54,068 nt of DNA from assembly GCF_001039355.2 (NCBI RefSeq), contig NW_019773527.1, positions 13,585 through 67,652 of the forward strand. The letters run 5' to 3'. Below the pieces are notes generated by a model. It had not been told where the DNA came from, searched no databases, and saw only the letters and a program-made list of their open reading frames with translations. Position 1 is the first letter of the stretch, and every line of letters begins with the position of its first letter. The position numbers and the translations under genes were made by a program. Below, one piece after another: positions 21,086-31,744 of the stretch. This DNA is from Lingula anatina. Lineage: Eukaryota > Brachiopoda > Lingulata > Lingulida > Lingulidae.

Positions 21086-21100
21086 CAACAAGCGTGAGCT

Positions 21101-21285
21101 TTTTTCGTATTATGTTCACATTGACGTCGATATATATGAGATTTTATGAACTCGCTTTGCATAATCTGACATGGAATCATTAATTTTTGAATTTCAATCA
21201 CATTGACGTTGATGTATAGGATGTAAACCCGCATTGCATATGGTGATATGGAATTATATGGTCCAGTGTAACGTGACAGAGAGCC
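21101..21285. repeat. Roughly 200-bp direct repeat, copy B
   Basis: Second copy of the sequence at 20108-20306, about 1 kb away and in the same orientation, with scattered substitutions. The compound microsatellite lies between the copies. Confidence 0.8.
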
Positions 21286-21432
21286 CCCCCATTGCAAGAT
21301 AGAGTCCGCCTCCCATTCATTTCTACAGGTAAGCCTCGCCCAAGATTTTGAAACTCGTACATGTACGTTAGGCTAACCCTAACCGGTACCATTAGTACTT
21401 GAGGGAGGACGGACTTTCTGTTACACGGACCC
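21260..21432. mobile_element. Short TIR element of the GTGTAACnnGACAGAGAG family
   Basis: The left end GGTCCAGTGTAACGTGACAG and the right end CTTTCTGTTACACGGACC are inverted repeats. The interior includes GTCCGCCTCCCATTCA and GGCTAACCCTAACC. Relatives are at 32290-32445 (inverted) and 53844-53995. About 170 bp and non-coding, so a MITE. No clean target duplication was found. Confidence 0.75.
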
Positions 21433-21520
21433 TTAGTTTGGTCACACCGGCGTACCAAGAAGCCTTCAACTTACATTATTGTATGAATTATTTTCCTGTT
21501 GCAGTTTACATCAAGTGGTC

Positions 21521-24500
21521 ATGCGACGCTTAACGAGACTTATCAGTAGGTTAGTTACATGTATAGGCGTGGCGCTCGTGCTGGTGTACCTTTGGAACAG
21601 GAATTCGAAGATCTTAGGTAAGTACCAGGCGGCATATTATAAGCCCCACCTTTTATAATTATATGTTACATCATTGTAGCTAAGTTTATTTATTTTCATC
21701 TATCAGTTCCCAACCTACGTTCAATAGGGTGACTCCCGTTTTCGCCCACACACTCATATAATTATAAAACCTAGCAAATTACAGGGGCGGATTGAGGCGG
21801 TCTTCTGGATTGATGAGTACCTAATTTTTTCTGTCGGAAGACGGTCAAAAAATGGAGGATGGATCAACAAAGATAATGTGGAAGACTGTCAGAAATATCT
21901 CTGGATCCGCCCCTGAATTATTTTATTCCAAAAGTCTTGGTTATACCGTAAGTTGTAGGCCCCGCTTTGGTAAATAGTCATACATTAACGCCAAACCCTT
22001 CGCTTGCTTCAGCCGTCCGCAGGGTAGCAAAGGCACACATGCAGCAATAGCAGAGTCAGACTCTTCCGTGGCCAGTGTTAAGTCCCGACATGTCTCCCAC
22101 TGAGCATGTCTGGGATTATCTGGGCAGACGAGTTTACCAGTTCCCTCTACCAGGACCGTGCGCATAACATATTATGTGGACTTTTTTCTCTGGCTCAGTA
22201 CTGAGAATAACCGACCAGAAACATATATGTGAATATCTAGTGAAAAAATCAATCCGTGGCCCTGGTAGAGGGAAGCCTTCTACCGTCATAGAGTTAAGAG
22301 CTCCACGGGTGAAAGAACGGAGAAGGATGCCTCAGTTCCGTCATGGACAAAATGTCCAAGGTTCCGTATTCGATGTCTCGCAGTGGCGGATTTATAGGGG
22401 GGCCAGGGGGGTCCTGACCCCCCCCTCTCTTCGATTTCTGGCCCCCTCTTAAAATTAGTATTTTGACTAGCTGAATCATAGTTCTAAACCGTACCAGATG
22501 GCACCGTTCGCCCTCTAAAATACCAAACTTTTCGGGGGCCCTTCAGCAGGTCCCGAACCCCACGCCAAGTTGTGGTGGGGGGGGGGGGGGGGGAGGGTCG
22601 GCTTCGCATCCACGGACCCCCTTCAAATAATTCTGGATCCGCCCCTGTCTCGTACAGTAGGCCTACTAGTCTATGGAGGAGCTAGGGCACAAGACTGTAT
22701 TGCACCCAGGAGAATGCACACATGTTAGTGACGTTGCTGAGAAGTGTTACCCCTACTGAACCAATACTTTGGGGGAGATATATGACTGTGGAATGATACG
22801 TTCCTGGTTTCATTTCATTAACATCAAATTTCACAAAAAGACCAATTATACAATTCCATGGTACAGCGGCTTTATACTCATTAGTCAGTTTATAAGTAGA
22901 CCAGGCATTATAATTTTGATTACTTTGATTCAGGGGGTGACACTTCTATTGTCCAGTGTGTGTACTACCCTTTTGGCAACACCGTTGTATGAAAAAGTAT
23001 GTTGAAAACAAACAAATAGCAAAACTTTCTTTTTTGCTAGTATATTTACAGATCACACTCACAAAATTCCACATTTTACTGTCATTGTCCAGATAAACCC
23101 CACAGATTTTATTTTTCAGATTTAAACAGATTACATGTACCTAAAACGGAGAGTGCTGATGGAAGAGCCAGATGCGTGCACATTTCTAATATCATAAAAC
23201 CGGTAAGATAGCCTATTAGGGATAGATGCGGCAATAGAAAGGATGCGGGATAGAAGCATGGCAATAGTCCCGAACTTATAAGTACATTCTGAAAAGTTTT
23301 GTGCTTAATAGGCTAAAATAAATTGGCTTTGCCCGAGACGGCCGAGTCCTGTTTCACAATACGGCTGAAGTACATGTAGGTTTCTGGGCTAATATCAAAG
23401 CGTAAATAAAAAAAAAGCAACGTAAATTACCTTTTACAAAGATTCCAAAACTGCTTACTTTGTCTCTGCAGTCTTTTATTTTAGTGAATGTATTGTCTCA
23501 AGCTTCAGAAAGTTTTTACTTAAAGTGGTGACAACAGTCTTAGTTAAGTAAGCTTAATACATTTATTGTGGGCCAATCATTATTAAAAACTCATAGACCA
23601 ATTTAGCAATGTCGACTTGGCATAGAAGGCTAGCTCCTGAGTGCATTTTTGTCTCTCATCTGATATCACGTAATATCTGAAATGTTGGCTCTGGTTCCGA
23701 AATTTCCCATTTGCATTTTTTGTATTTTAGCTGGAAGTAGAAACCCTGTGCTCTTATATACTGTAGAGCATCCACTGCTTATCTAATGAAGCTCGGCCAC
23801 GGCCTCGTATAGTCTCCCTCGATGAGTTTATTAAAGGATTTTTCAAAAGCTCATTGTTTAAAAAAACTTGATGTGTAAATCAAAGTAAATTTAAATCATT
23901 AAAAATCTTTCCTAATGAAATCCTTATTGTATTAATCCCTATTAAATAACAAATGTGGTTATAAATTGTGTTTTGTTCATTGAAAATGTGAAGAAATTGA
24001 GATAATTCTTGAATAAAGTTCTAAAGTAACATCGCTGTTGGGGATTCTAACATATTTACCTTTCTATTCGTTATTGGTATGTCATCCAGGCGCCTTGTTC
24101 ATGAGTTTGTGCTGCATGGATTCTGCTGCTAACTAACTGAAAAATACCGATACTTATCGCTTCGGGATTATAATAATTATACGAATATTTAACATGGAGG
24201 ACTTGCGTTACTTTGTATATGCGAAAGGCAATTATATCCGACAGGAATATATGTCCTAGTTGCGTATTGTTATACAGTATATAGCTTACACTTTCAATGA
24301 TTACAAGTAATAATTAAAGAGAAATCAAATTAGTAAAAGGATAGTGAGTTGTTGACTATAAGGTAAATTTCTTTAAAAGTCAACAAGTGTAGGAAAAGAT
24401 GGAACATGTTCAAGTCACATATAGTTTGCTTTGATTGGTTAATTTCTCAATAGATTTGCAAGTTTCTGCCACGTGTTAAACACATGCAAACTAAGGATGG

Positions 24501-27500
24501 ATATGGTGCACCATGAGTTAGATAAATAATATTTTAGGTATTATTAATTTTCATCCGCGGACCCCCCCCCCCTTCAAATAATCCTGGATCCGCCCCTGTA
24601 CTCTGTTCTTCTGTAAATTGCACAGGCTTAGGGCAAATAAACGGTTATGAAATAAATGGAATATATCACTCTAATAGCTCCCAATGAAGGGTTACATGAA
24701 GGAAAACGTAATTGTACGTGTAAGTAACAACAGATTTCATCTTATTTAAAGTTTAAAATCATTGTGTGTTATCTTAAATGCTGGTGTAATTGTTAAATAA
24801 TTAACTGGAGAGTCATATTGCTATATACATGTATCTAGTTTTTTTACCTGCTCGTGAAGGTTTTACAGTTTTTTAAAAATCCTTCATGATATCAATTTCT
24901 AATAAAATATAATGTAGGCATCTTATATTATTGAATATATTTCTATTTTTAGATGAACTTAAATGAGATAACAACTCTTTGTATGAGATCTATATTTCAC
25001 AATAAATACATGGTAACAACTCATAGAAATATAATACGGTATAGTTTACCACAAAAACGACAGTTATAGCAATTATTCTGAAATCTTTGCTTGTCATCGG
25101 ACCACGTGACCTCCATAGGTGGCCATATAAAATAAGAAAAAAAAACTTATTCGAAAACAAAAACCGGGACTATTTGAAGCGAGCAATAAACTGAAAAACA
25201 CGTTGAACAAACGACTCCCCCATGTCACATAGAGCACCATTTACACAGGTGTTGCAATACTTATAACACCCCTCTGTATATGTGCCGGGTATAAGACACA
25301 ATAGCAGTGATGTCAGTGAGTAAAAAGTTCATAGGTGAGTTCCGGTCCCACAAAAATGCTCCTATGGTTATTACCTGCTGCCATATTGCACTGAGAGTCG
25401 ATTTGGAGAGTAAAAGCTCCTCAATTGTTATTTCCACACGATGCCAACCTTTGATTAAAATGACCATAAGTGCAACCTGAGCTTCAGAGATAAATTGATA
25501 CAAACCTCTGCACCAAAGAAGTATATCCTTGCCGTTTCCAGTTGCCTCTGACCAGGGCTCCGTAACTCGAAAGCATCGCGTAATGCGAATAGCGATATCA
25601 CATAGAGGCTGCAAAGTATTATATTGGGCGAGTATGGGCGAGTTATGGAATCGAGACGCTTGCGCTCGGTCGCAATGCTTTCGAGTTACGGGGCCCAGGT
25701 TCGTTGGGCCTGGCTGCCGGCCCCTCAAGCTTTACACCCGCCCCAATGACTCATTGAAGGATATCTTTGAGAGCATTCACATCGAGAAGAGCCGAGGTCT
25801 AGCAAGGCATGACATTCATTGAGATTCATTGAGAGACCATTAAAGGATTACGTGGTCATCCTTTCATGTAGGTCCGCCATATTTATTATTTAGGTCTCGG
25901 CCTTGCTAGACCTAGGCTCTTCTCGATGTGAATGCTCTCTTTACGTATCAACACACGCTCTAACGCAATAAACGCGAACGAGTCCAAGCGCGGTTTTTAA
26001 TTCAAGACTAGTTTGTCGGGGTCATTATTGCCGCATCTCAAGCTAGTAGCTTTCGAACAAAATTGCTAAAACACGAGGCTAAAAATAAGTTTTTTATCAG
26101 ATCATAGTGAAAAACAAGTAGCCGACAATACACAGCAAATATTCAATTTTGCAACCTCATCTTACAACAACAGGCGCAATCGATCTCAAAATATCGGGCA
26201 TTTTAAAGTCCTTCATGAACAAACATATCAAATTCTCACCTAGCTTCCAAAATGAAACAATAAAATATAGTTGCACTTGATTTCTATAAGTTCAATCGTT
26301 GTGTCTAAATGACATAAAAAGTGAGCGATAACCGCTATCGTGCTTTCTCTGTACGAGAGGGCGCCCGGTCCGAATGCCTGGGCGTCCTCTCATGTCCTGT
26401 CATGACCCATTACTTTTGCTTTATTTGTCAAAGATGTGCATATTTCACAATAAATACATTGTAAATAATCCATAGAAATACAATAAATTCTACTTTACAC
26501 CCAAAACGGCGGTTTACACAATTATTTTGGAATTTGTGCTTGCCATCACATCACGTGACCTCCATAGATGTCTACACTCTGTAATAATCTCTTAAGAGAT
26601 TATTACAAAAAAACAAACTTTTTAGAAAAAACAGGTACTAATTTTGAATGTGGGAATGGATTCATCAACAATTGGTAGGTATGGAAAAATTGTCCTTTAC
26701 CCCAGAAAAATTCTTTTGGCCAAAATGAACAGTTGTTATCCCTTTAAGTATGTATTAAGATTTTGGTTTGTCCGTTTACTTCCATTTCCTCATAAAGTAT
26801 GATAAATGTGATAATATATTACTGGCTGCATGAGGCACGCCTGAATTGGCTACACAACCAACGTGTTGATAACAAAATATCATTTAAAAAATGATACGAC
26901 AGTATATAATAGTAAGACTTTCTTTTAGAATTTCTCTTCTCTTTTAGAAATATCATTGGGATAAAGTTCCTGGAGAATGGCAGGAAACTATGAAACGGAG
27001 AAGGCAAATGTTGTTTCAGATGTGCAAAGATCAGAATGAAACCATACCACCAGAGGCACCAACTAAAGTGAAACAGCCCATTCCAAACAGAATCTTTGTC
27101 GAAGACATACATGAAATAATCCTGTGTCCCATGGCAAAAGCAGCAAGTAAAACCTGGTTGAAGATATATTTCAAACTAAACAAGCAGATGAACACTTCTG
27201 CCTTACATAATGACTGGATTCCAAAGCATGCGATACGTGTGCATAAACTTAACAAGTACACCGACTTTGGTATCACCACACGCCTTAACACCTATCTTAA
27301 AATAATGACAGTCCGTCATCCTCTGATCCGTCTCGTGTCGGTGTATCACGAACAAGTGGCGCCTCCTGGATCTCAGTATGAGGGGGATGTGAAGCGCTTT
27401 ATCGCGAAGACAGAAGGGAGAAAAATTCAGTCTGTTTCATTTGAAGACTTCCTGCGTTACGCCATCCAAACTCCAAATATGCACTGGGATCCATTCAAAA

Positions 27501-27763
27501 AATTTTGTGATCCGTGTTATATAGATTATGATCTGTTGGTATATTTCGAAACTATGGAAGACGACGCCAAAAACACGCTGATTCTTTTGGGTGCAGACGA
27601 CATGATCAAACTTCCTCCTTCACATCGTGCAGATAAAATGTCGGCTGACGATGAAGCTCGAAAACATTATGATGGTGTAGACAGAGAGCTACTGAAACGA
27701 GTTATCGCGATGTACAGGATTGAAGAGAAGTACTTTGGATACAACATGAGTTTATTTTCATGA
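21521..27763 (+). CDS. Golgi carbohydrate sulfotransferase (CHST family, Sulfotransfer_2)
   Basis: Three coding exons, 21521-21617, 23120-23202 and 26948-27763, join in frame (97+83+816 nt) to 331 aa. The start codon follows a possible 3' splice site (GTTGCAG at 21498-21504), so a 5' UTR exon is likely. Exon 1 encodes a short basic cytoplasmic tail and a signal anchor (residues about 10-25, VTCIGVALVLVYLW), typical of type II Golgi enzymes. The PAPS-binding sites are visible: the 5'-phosphosulfate loop CPMAKAASKTW (about residues 120-130) and the 3'-phosphate site TVRHPLIRLVSVYH (about 181-194, with Arg183 and Ser191). DYDLLVYFETMEDDAKNTL further matches chondroitin/HNK-1-type sulfotransferases of the CHST8-14 group. 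It would transfer sulfate from PAPS to a glycan; which glycan cannot be told. Both introns are packed with MITEs. Exon 2 is copied at 29002-29084. Confidence 0.9.
21782..21915. mobile_element. hAT-like MITE with 5-bp target duplication, copy 1
   Basis: 134 bp between CAGGGGCGGATT and GGATCCGCCCCTG, flanked by exact AATTA (21777-21781 and 21916-21920). The interior contains GAAGACGGTCAAAAAATGGA, shared with 31981-32148 and 38624-38750. It lies in intron 1 of the CHST-like gene. CAGGG-type ends fit hAT elements, and a 5-bp duplication fits the hAT5 subgroup (inference). Confidence 0.88.
22381..22647. mobile_element. hAT-like MITE with 5-bp target duplication, longer variant
   Basis: 267 bp from CAGTGGCGGATTTATAGG to GGATCCGCCCCTG, flanked by exact TCTCG (22376-22380 and 22648-22652). 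The ends match the 21782-21915 family, but the interior differs (a G-rich tract near 22575-22595 and GTACCAGATGGCACCGTTCG). An incomplete copy of this variant is at 28321-28503, and fragments are at 24552-24598 and about 19825-19975. Confidence 0.88.
22465..23374. repeat. 0.9-kb duplicated segment, copy 1 (contains CHST exon 2)
   Basis: Near-identical by eye to 28321-29247. It includes the end of a hAT-like MITE, a TA-flanked MITE, the intact 83-base exon 2 of the CHST-like gene and about 170 bp of intron 2. Differences include a missing MITE terminus in this copy (before 22741) and an extra ACGGCCGAG-type stretch near 23337. Confidence 0.95.
22741..22962. mobile_element. TA-flanked MITE lacking its left terminus
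   Basis: The right end is GGGTGACACTTCTATTGTCC...GTGTG followed by TA. The copy at 28606-28843 has the matching left inverted repeat. Here the first 26 or so bases are deleted, so it starts at AAGTGTTACCCC. A 78-codon ORF inside is conserved between the copies only because the whole segment is duplicated. Confidence 0.85.
24552..24598. mobile_element. hAT-like MITE end fragment
   Basis: Only the right end of the 22381-22647 variant remains (CATCCGCGGACC, a C tract, CTTCAAATAATCC, GGATCCGCCCCTG), in intron 2 of the CHST-like gene. Confidence 0.8.
24963..25170. mobile_element. TTAA-type MITE, right-truncated copy
   Basis: It begins after TTAA (24959-24962) with ATGAGATAACAACTC. It shares ATATTTCACAATAAATACAT, CATAGAAATATAAT and CACGTGACCTCCATAG with 26434-26743 and with the reverse strand of 50997-51317. 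It ends near the A-rich stretch at 25140-25170. Confidence 0.7.
25555..25696. mobile_element. Short TIR element with CCGTAACTCGAAAGCAT ends
   Basis: The left end GGGCTCCGTAACTCGAAAGC and the right end GCTTTCGAGTTACGGGGCCC are inverted repeats about 20 bp long. About 142 bp, non-coding. A relative at 2898-3042 is in opposite orientation. ORFs across this stretch on either strand are artefacts of the repeat. Confidence 0.82.
25769..25939. mobile_element. Palindromic element with 40-bp arms
   Basis: Bases 25769-25808 and 25900-25939 are inverted repeats with one mismatch in 40 (GAGAGCATTCACATCGAGAA at the outside, TCTAGCAAGGC inside). The 91-bp middle has no ORF. It is likely a foldback-type MITE. 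No target duplication could be assigned. Confidence 0.88.
26434..26743. mobile_element. TTAA-type MITE, left-truncated copy
   Basis: The right end is GTTGTTATCCCT followed by TTAA (26744-26747). The interior matches the complete copy at 50997-51317 in reverse (ATATTTCACAATAAATACAT, CACGTGACCTCCATAG, ATTTTGAATGTGGGAATGGA). It lies in intron 2 just upstream of CHST exon 3. Confidence 0.78.
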
Positions 27764-28017
27764 ATTAAACATACATGCACACTTAATTAATGTTCAACTT
27801 TGATTCAAAAGTGATCGAAATATTGTAAAGTACGTGGTTCGAAAGATTTGAGGGAAAAAACATCAGTGCCGGTTGTTGTTTAACGGATATTTTCTATATA
27901 CATGTATATGTTACTCAGCAGTCTCATTTGAATAAGTATGTAATTGCTCGCGCATCTACATCCATATATAAGAGAGAGATTGAGAGTGATGATTATACAA
28001 TGCGTGAGGAGTACTTA

Positions 28018-28233
28018 GACCCCCATTCCCACAGATTTTAGATCGATCTATCCCTGTGGGGAGTCTCACTAGTTTACTGTCAGCTTAGCCGGCTTAAGCG
28101 TCTGTCCCGGCTACTAAAAGCTGTAAGGGGGTAATTAACTGTCGTGCGCGCTCGGCTGACTGAAATTTAGCTTGAACCCCTAGGAAGTTAGGTCGATCCG
28201 GATGGATCGATCTAAATCTCTGGGAATGCACTC
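28018..28233. mobile_element. PIF/Harbinger-like MITE, copy 2
   Basis: 216 bp flanked by TTA (28015-28017 and 28234-28236). The ends and interior match 18961-19185 (AGCTTAGCCGGCTTAA, GGTAATTAACT, GGGAATGCACTC). Confidence 0.86.
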
Positions 28234-28319
28234 TTAGTCATTTACTTTAACCATCTGGGGGATGGATCCTGATAAATAGGCCAATTTTCCGACTAGAAAT
28301 TTGACAAAGGTGCAGTTTA

Positions 28320-28320
28320 N
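28320..28320. other. Assembly gap (single N)
   Basis: The single N abruptly starts a stretch (28321 onwards) that duplicates the CHST intron region from 22465. It is best read as a contig join of unknown length. Confidence 0.9.
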
Positions 28321-28605
28321 GAGTAGCTGAATCATAGTTCTAAACCGTACCAGATGGCACCGTTCGCCCTCTAAAATACCAAACTTTTCGGGGCCCTTCA
28401 GCAGGTCCCGAACCCCACGCCAAGTTGTGGGGGGGGGGGGGGGGGGGAAGGGTCGGCTTCGCAGCCGCGGACCCCCCTTCAAATAATTCTGGATCCGCCC
28501 CTGTATTGTACAGTAGGGCCTACTAGTCTATGGAGGAGCTAGGGCACTAGACTGTATTGCACCCAGGAGAAGGTACATATGTTGGTGACGTTGCTGAGCA
28601 ATATA

Positions 28606-28843
28606 CACACACTGGACAATAGAAGTGTTACCCCTACTGAACCAATACTTTGGGGGAGATATATGACTGTGGAATGATACGTTCCTGGTTTCATTTCATT
28701 AACATCAAATTTCACAAAAAGACCAATTATACAATTCCATGGTACAGCGGCTTTATACTCATTAGTCAGTTTATAAGTAGACCAGGCATTATAATTTTGA
28801 TTACTCTGATTCAGGGGGTGACACTTCTATTGTCCAGTGTGTG
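28606..28843. mobile_element. TA-flanked MITE, complete copy
   Basis: The left end CACACACTGGACAATAGAAG and the right end, its reverse complement, form TIRs of about 25 bp, each bordered by TA (28604-28605 and 28844-28845). 238 bp, with no real coding capacity. A TA duplication suggests a Tc1/mariner-type MITE (inference). Confidence 0.87.
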
Positions 28844-29001
28844 TACTACCCTTTTGGCAACACTGTTGTATGAAAAAGTATGTTGAAAACAAACAAATAG
28901 CAAAACTTTCTTTTTTTGCTAGTATATTTACAGATCACACTCACAAAATTCCACATTTTACTGTCATTGTCCAGATAAACCCCACAGATTTTATTTTTCA
29001 G

Positions 29002-29084
29002 ATTTAAACAGATTACATGTACCTAAAACGGAGAGTGCTGATGGAAGAGCCAGATGCGTGCACATTTCTAATATCATAAAACCG
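29002..29084 (+). pseudogene. Orphan copy of CHST exon 2
   Basis: This 83-base exon, with TTTTTCAG acceptor and GTAAGA donor, appears identical to 23120-23202 and encodes the same 27 complete codons. It lies downstream of the CHST stop codon (27763), and no further CHST exon follows, so it cannot form a second gene here. It is either an allelic duplicate produced by assembly or a real segmental duplication. Confidence 0.8.
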
Positions 29085-29245
29085 GTAAGATAGCCTATTA
29101 GGGATAGATGCGGCAATAGAAAGGATGCGGGATAGAAGCATGGCAATAGTCCCGAACTGATAAGTACATTCTGAAAAGTTTTGTGCTTAATAGGCTAAAA
29201 TAAATTGGCTTTGCCCGAGTCCTGTTTCACAATACGGCTGAAGTA

Positions 29246-31443
29246 CAGGGTTGCTACTTAATATGGAATATATTTTATCATTGTTATTTTTGAGTGCTGA
29301 TTAAAATTTTTTTGGCTTGAGACATTAAAAAAGTATGTCACTGAGTGATAATAACATCCAGTCTTCTGTTGTGAGATATCTTGGTCAATAATATCAAATC
29401 TGACATAAGATGCCATTCAAAAGAAAGGAACACCCCCAGAAAACCATATCAACAGTTTGATATCAGTATAAACTTTAAGATAAGATATTAAAGAAAATGA
29501 TAGCCTCCGGACAGTGATATGTTACACCGTCAAAGAACTGACTACAGTAAATCATGAAAAGTCATTAATTGCGGGTATGACCTCCAGCAGCCGCTTGCAG
29601 CGCCCTCATCCTACATGGCATACCCTGTGACACGTTTTTTAGAGTTTAGGTGGGGATATCATTCCACGCAGTGATATTTGCCTATCGCAGTTCATCACTA
29701 TTTACCGGCCGAGGACCATAGCTATTAATTCTGTGAGTTACTTCCGCCCACAGATTTTCAGTTGGGTTCATATCTGGAGAGTTTGCAGGCCAGGGCAGTT
29801 GCTGAACCCATTGGTTTTGAAGAAAAACAGTGATTCTGCGGCCTCGATGTGGGGTTGCGCAGTCGTCTTGGTAAACAAAATTGTTCCTGAAGATGACTCT
29901 TACCAATCGAAGCATTGTTTGCTGTAGAATGTCTCTGTAGGAATCCTGGATGAATTTGCCTCCTAGAAAAACCAACTGGTTCTGGGCACCGACATGAAAT
30001 GCTCCCCAAACAGAGACGTTACCATCCCCTGCTTGCATCCTAGGCAGTAAACAATCATTGTTTTATGCCCCTCGTACACGTCGGTGGACACGGATTCGAC
30101 GATCAACCCTAAAAAATCCATTTCTGGCCTCATCACTGAAAACGACGTGATTCCAGTGTTTTGGCTGCAAACGCACGTGGTCCCCAGCCCATTGCAGACG
30201 TCGCTGTATATGACCTGCTGTTAACAGTAGTTTCCCTACTGGCCTTCGTGCAAAATAACCGGCTTGCAGAAATATCTTGTTCACGTGGGACCTTGAAACG
30301 GGAGTTTGAATGACATTCTGCCTCTCTTTTCTGAGGACACTGGTTGTCTTTGTACGACCAGCACGGCGTCCTTTAAGGAGAAGGCGATCCTGTCTTCTTG
30401 GTGTGATACGCGGACACCCTGGTNTTCCTGAAGATGAATCTTACCAATCGAAGCATTGTTTGCTGTAGAACGTCTCTGCAGGAATCCTGGATGAGGTTGC
30501 CTCCTAGAAAAACCAACTGGTTCTGGGCACCGACATGAAATGCTCCCCAAACAGGGACGTTACCATCCCCTGGTTGCACCCTAGGCAGTACACAATCATT
30601 GTTTTATGCCCCTCGTACACGTCGGTGGACACGGATTCGATGATCAACCCTAAAAAATCCATATCTGGCCTTATCACTGAAAACAACATGATTCCAGTGT
30701 TTTGGCTGCAAACGCACGTGGTCCCCAGCCCTTTGCAGACGTCGCTGTATATGTCCTGTTAACAGTGGTCTCCCTACTGGCCTTCGTGCAAAATAACCGG
30801 CTTGCAGAAATCTCTTGTTCACGTGGGACCTTGAAACGGGCGTTTGAATGACATTCTGCCTCTCTTTTCTGAGGACATTGGTTGTCTTTGTACGACCAGC
30901 ACGGCGTCCACTAAGGAGAAGGCGATCCTGTCTTCTTGGTGTGATACGCGGACACCCTGGTCGAGGTATTGGAGTAGGTGCCCCTGTAGCAGCATTTCTT
31001 TAGAGGACTTCACAAACGGTTCCTGATAAATGTTGAATTACCTGGCAATGGCTGTCCGTTTCTGGCCATTTTCTCTGAGAGCAAGAATCCTATAGTAAGC
31101 TGCGTTGCCTTGTTGTCGTACCATATCTTCACTAAGGTACCTGTCAAGTTTCAGAGCGATCCCTTTGTTGCTTCTCTAAACACGCTCCAAAGATTGACAA
31201 AACCCATGCGTTTTTATACAAGGGCAGAAATTGCCGAAAATACCACCCCTCACATTTCTGACCACAGAACATGCAACTGCATGCATCAATTGTTTCGAGA
31301 GTTGTGTGGTAATTAGGTAACACATCTGGCTACACATGGAGTGACACCTCAGCTTTGGATTTAAAGTAGTTAGAGAGAAATTAAAAATTTTGTAGAAAAT
31401 GTATTCGCCAAAAAATAATATTCCATATTAAGTGGTAACCCTG
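29246..31443 (-). mobile_element. Tc1-like DNA transposon, chimeric and inactive
   Basis: The ends CAGGGTTGCTACTTAATATG and its imperfect reverse complement (31443) are flanked by TA (29244-29245 and 31444-31445). The minus strand codes pieces of a Tc1/mariner transposase: HVVFSDEARNGFFR and YQDDCATPHRGR carry the two catalytic Asp, and SPDMNPTENLWAE the Glu. Reading frames are interrupted by stops and frame changes, so no intact transposase can be read. A 540-bp part (about 29884-30423) is repeated at 30425-30962 with several percent difference, exactly around the single N at 30424. Removing the repeat gives about 1.65 kb, the usual Tc1 size. Two different copies have probably been joined here. 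Confidence 0.92.
30424..30424. other. Assembly gap (single N) inside the Tc1-like element
   Basis: The sequence just after the N restarts about 540 bp back in the same element, so the join overlaps rather than spans a gap. Confidence 0.9.
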
Positions 31444-31744
31444 TAGGTGCTCCCGCCGTGACGTATTTGCTGGGAAAAACGCACGTACTGTGACACGCAA
31501 TTGCATTAACGATAACTGAAATAGAGCAAAAAAATTAATCTGTTGCTGGATCTTACTTGAAACGAGTAACACTACGTTTCCACCTCCTCACAAAGTCTTC
31601 CTCAGTTGAACTAAGTCCGGTGACTGGTGCCACGTGGTGACAGTCTCTTTCTCTACTTAAGTTAAAACACAACTGGTAAATCACACCATTCACTTTTATA
31701 ATTGTGTTAATGATAAAAAAATAAATGCATCAATCCTGCTCCAG

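Larger units (their letters stand above)
28321..29247. repeat. 0.9-kb duplicated segment, copy 2
   Basis: Near-identical copy of 22465-23374 that begins right after the N at 28320 and ends exactly where the Tc1-like element starts (about 29246). It includes a complete TA-flanked MITE and an intact copy of CHST exon 2 with its splice sites. The clean gap-to-transposon boundaries suggest an alternative haplotype contig. Confidence 0.93.

Noticed and set aside
21335-21385. Telomere-like AACCCTAACC word
   Set aside because: It is a single short occurrence inside a MITE, not an array.
22769-23005. 78-aa ORF present twice (also at 28650-28886)
   Set aside because: It lies inside a TA-flanked MITE, and its conservation reflects duplication of the whole segment. 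It has no domain features.
25261-25822. 155-aa minus ORF and 97-aa plus ORF
   Set aside because: Both cross a palindromic MITE that lets both strands stay open. No family resemblance.
29682-31013. Several separate ORFs that could be listed as genes
   Set aside because: They are broken pieces of two Tc1-like transposase copies.
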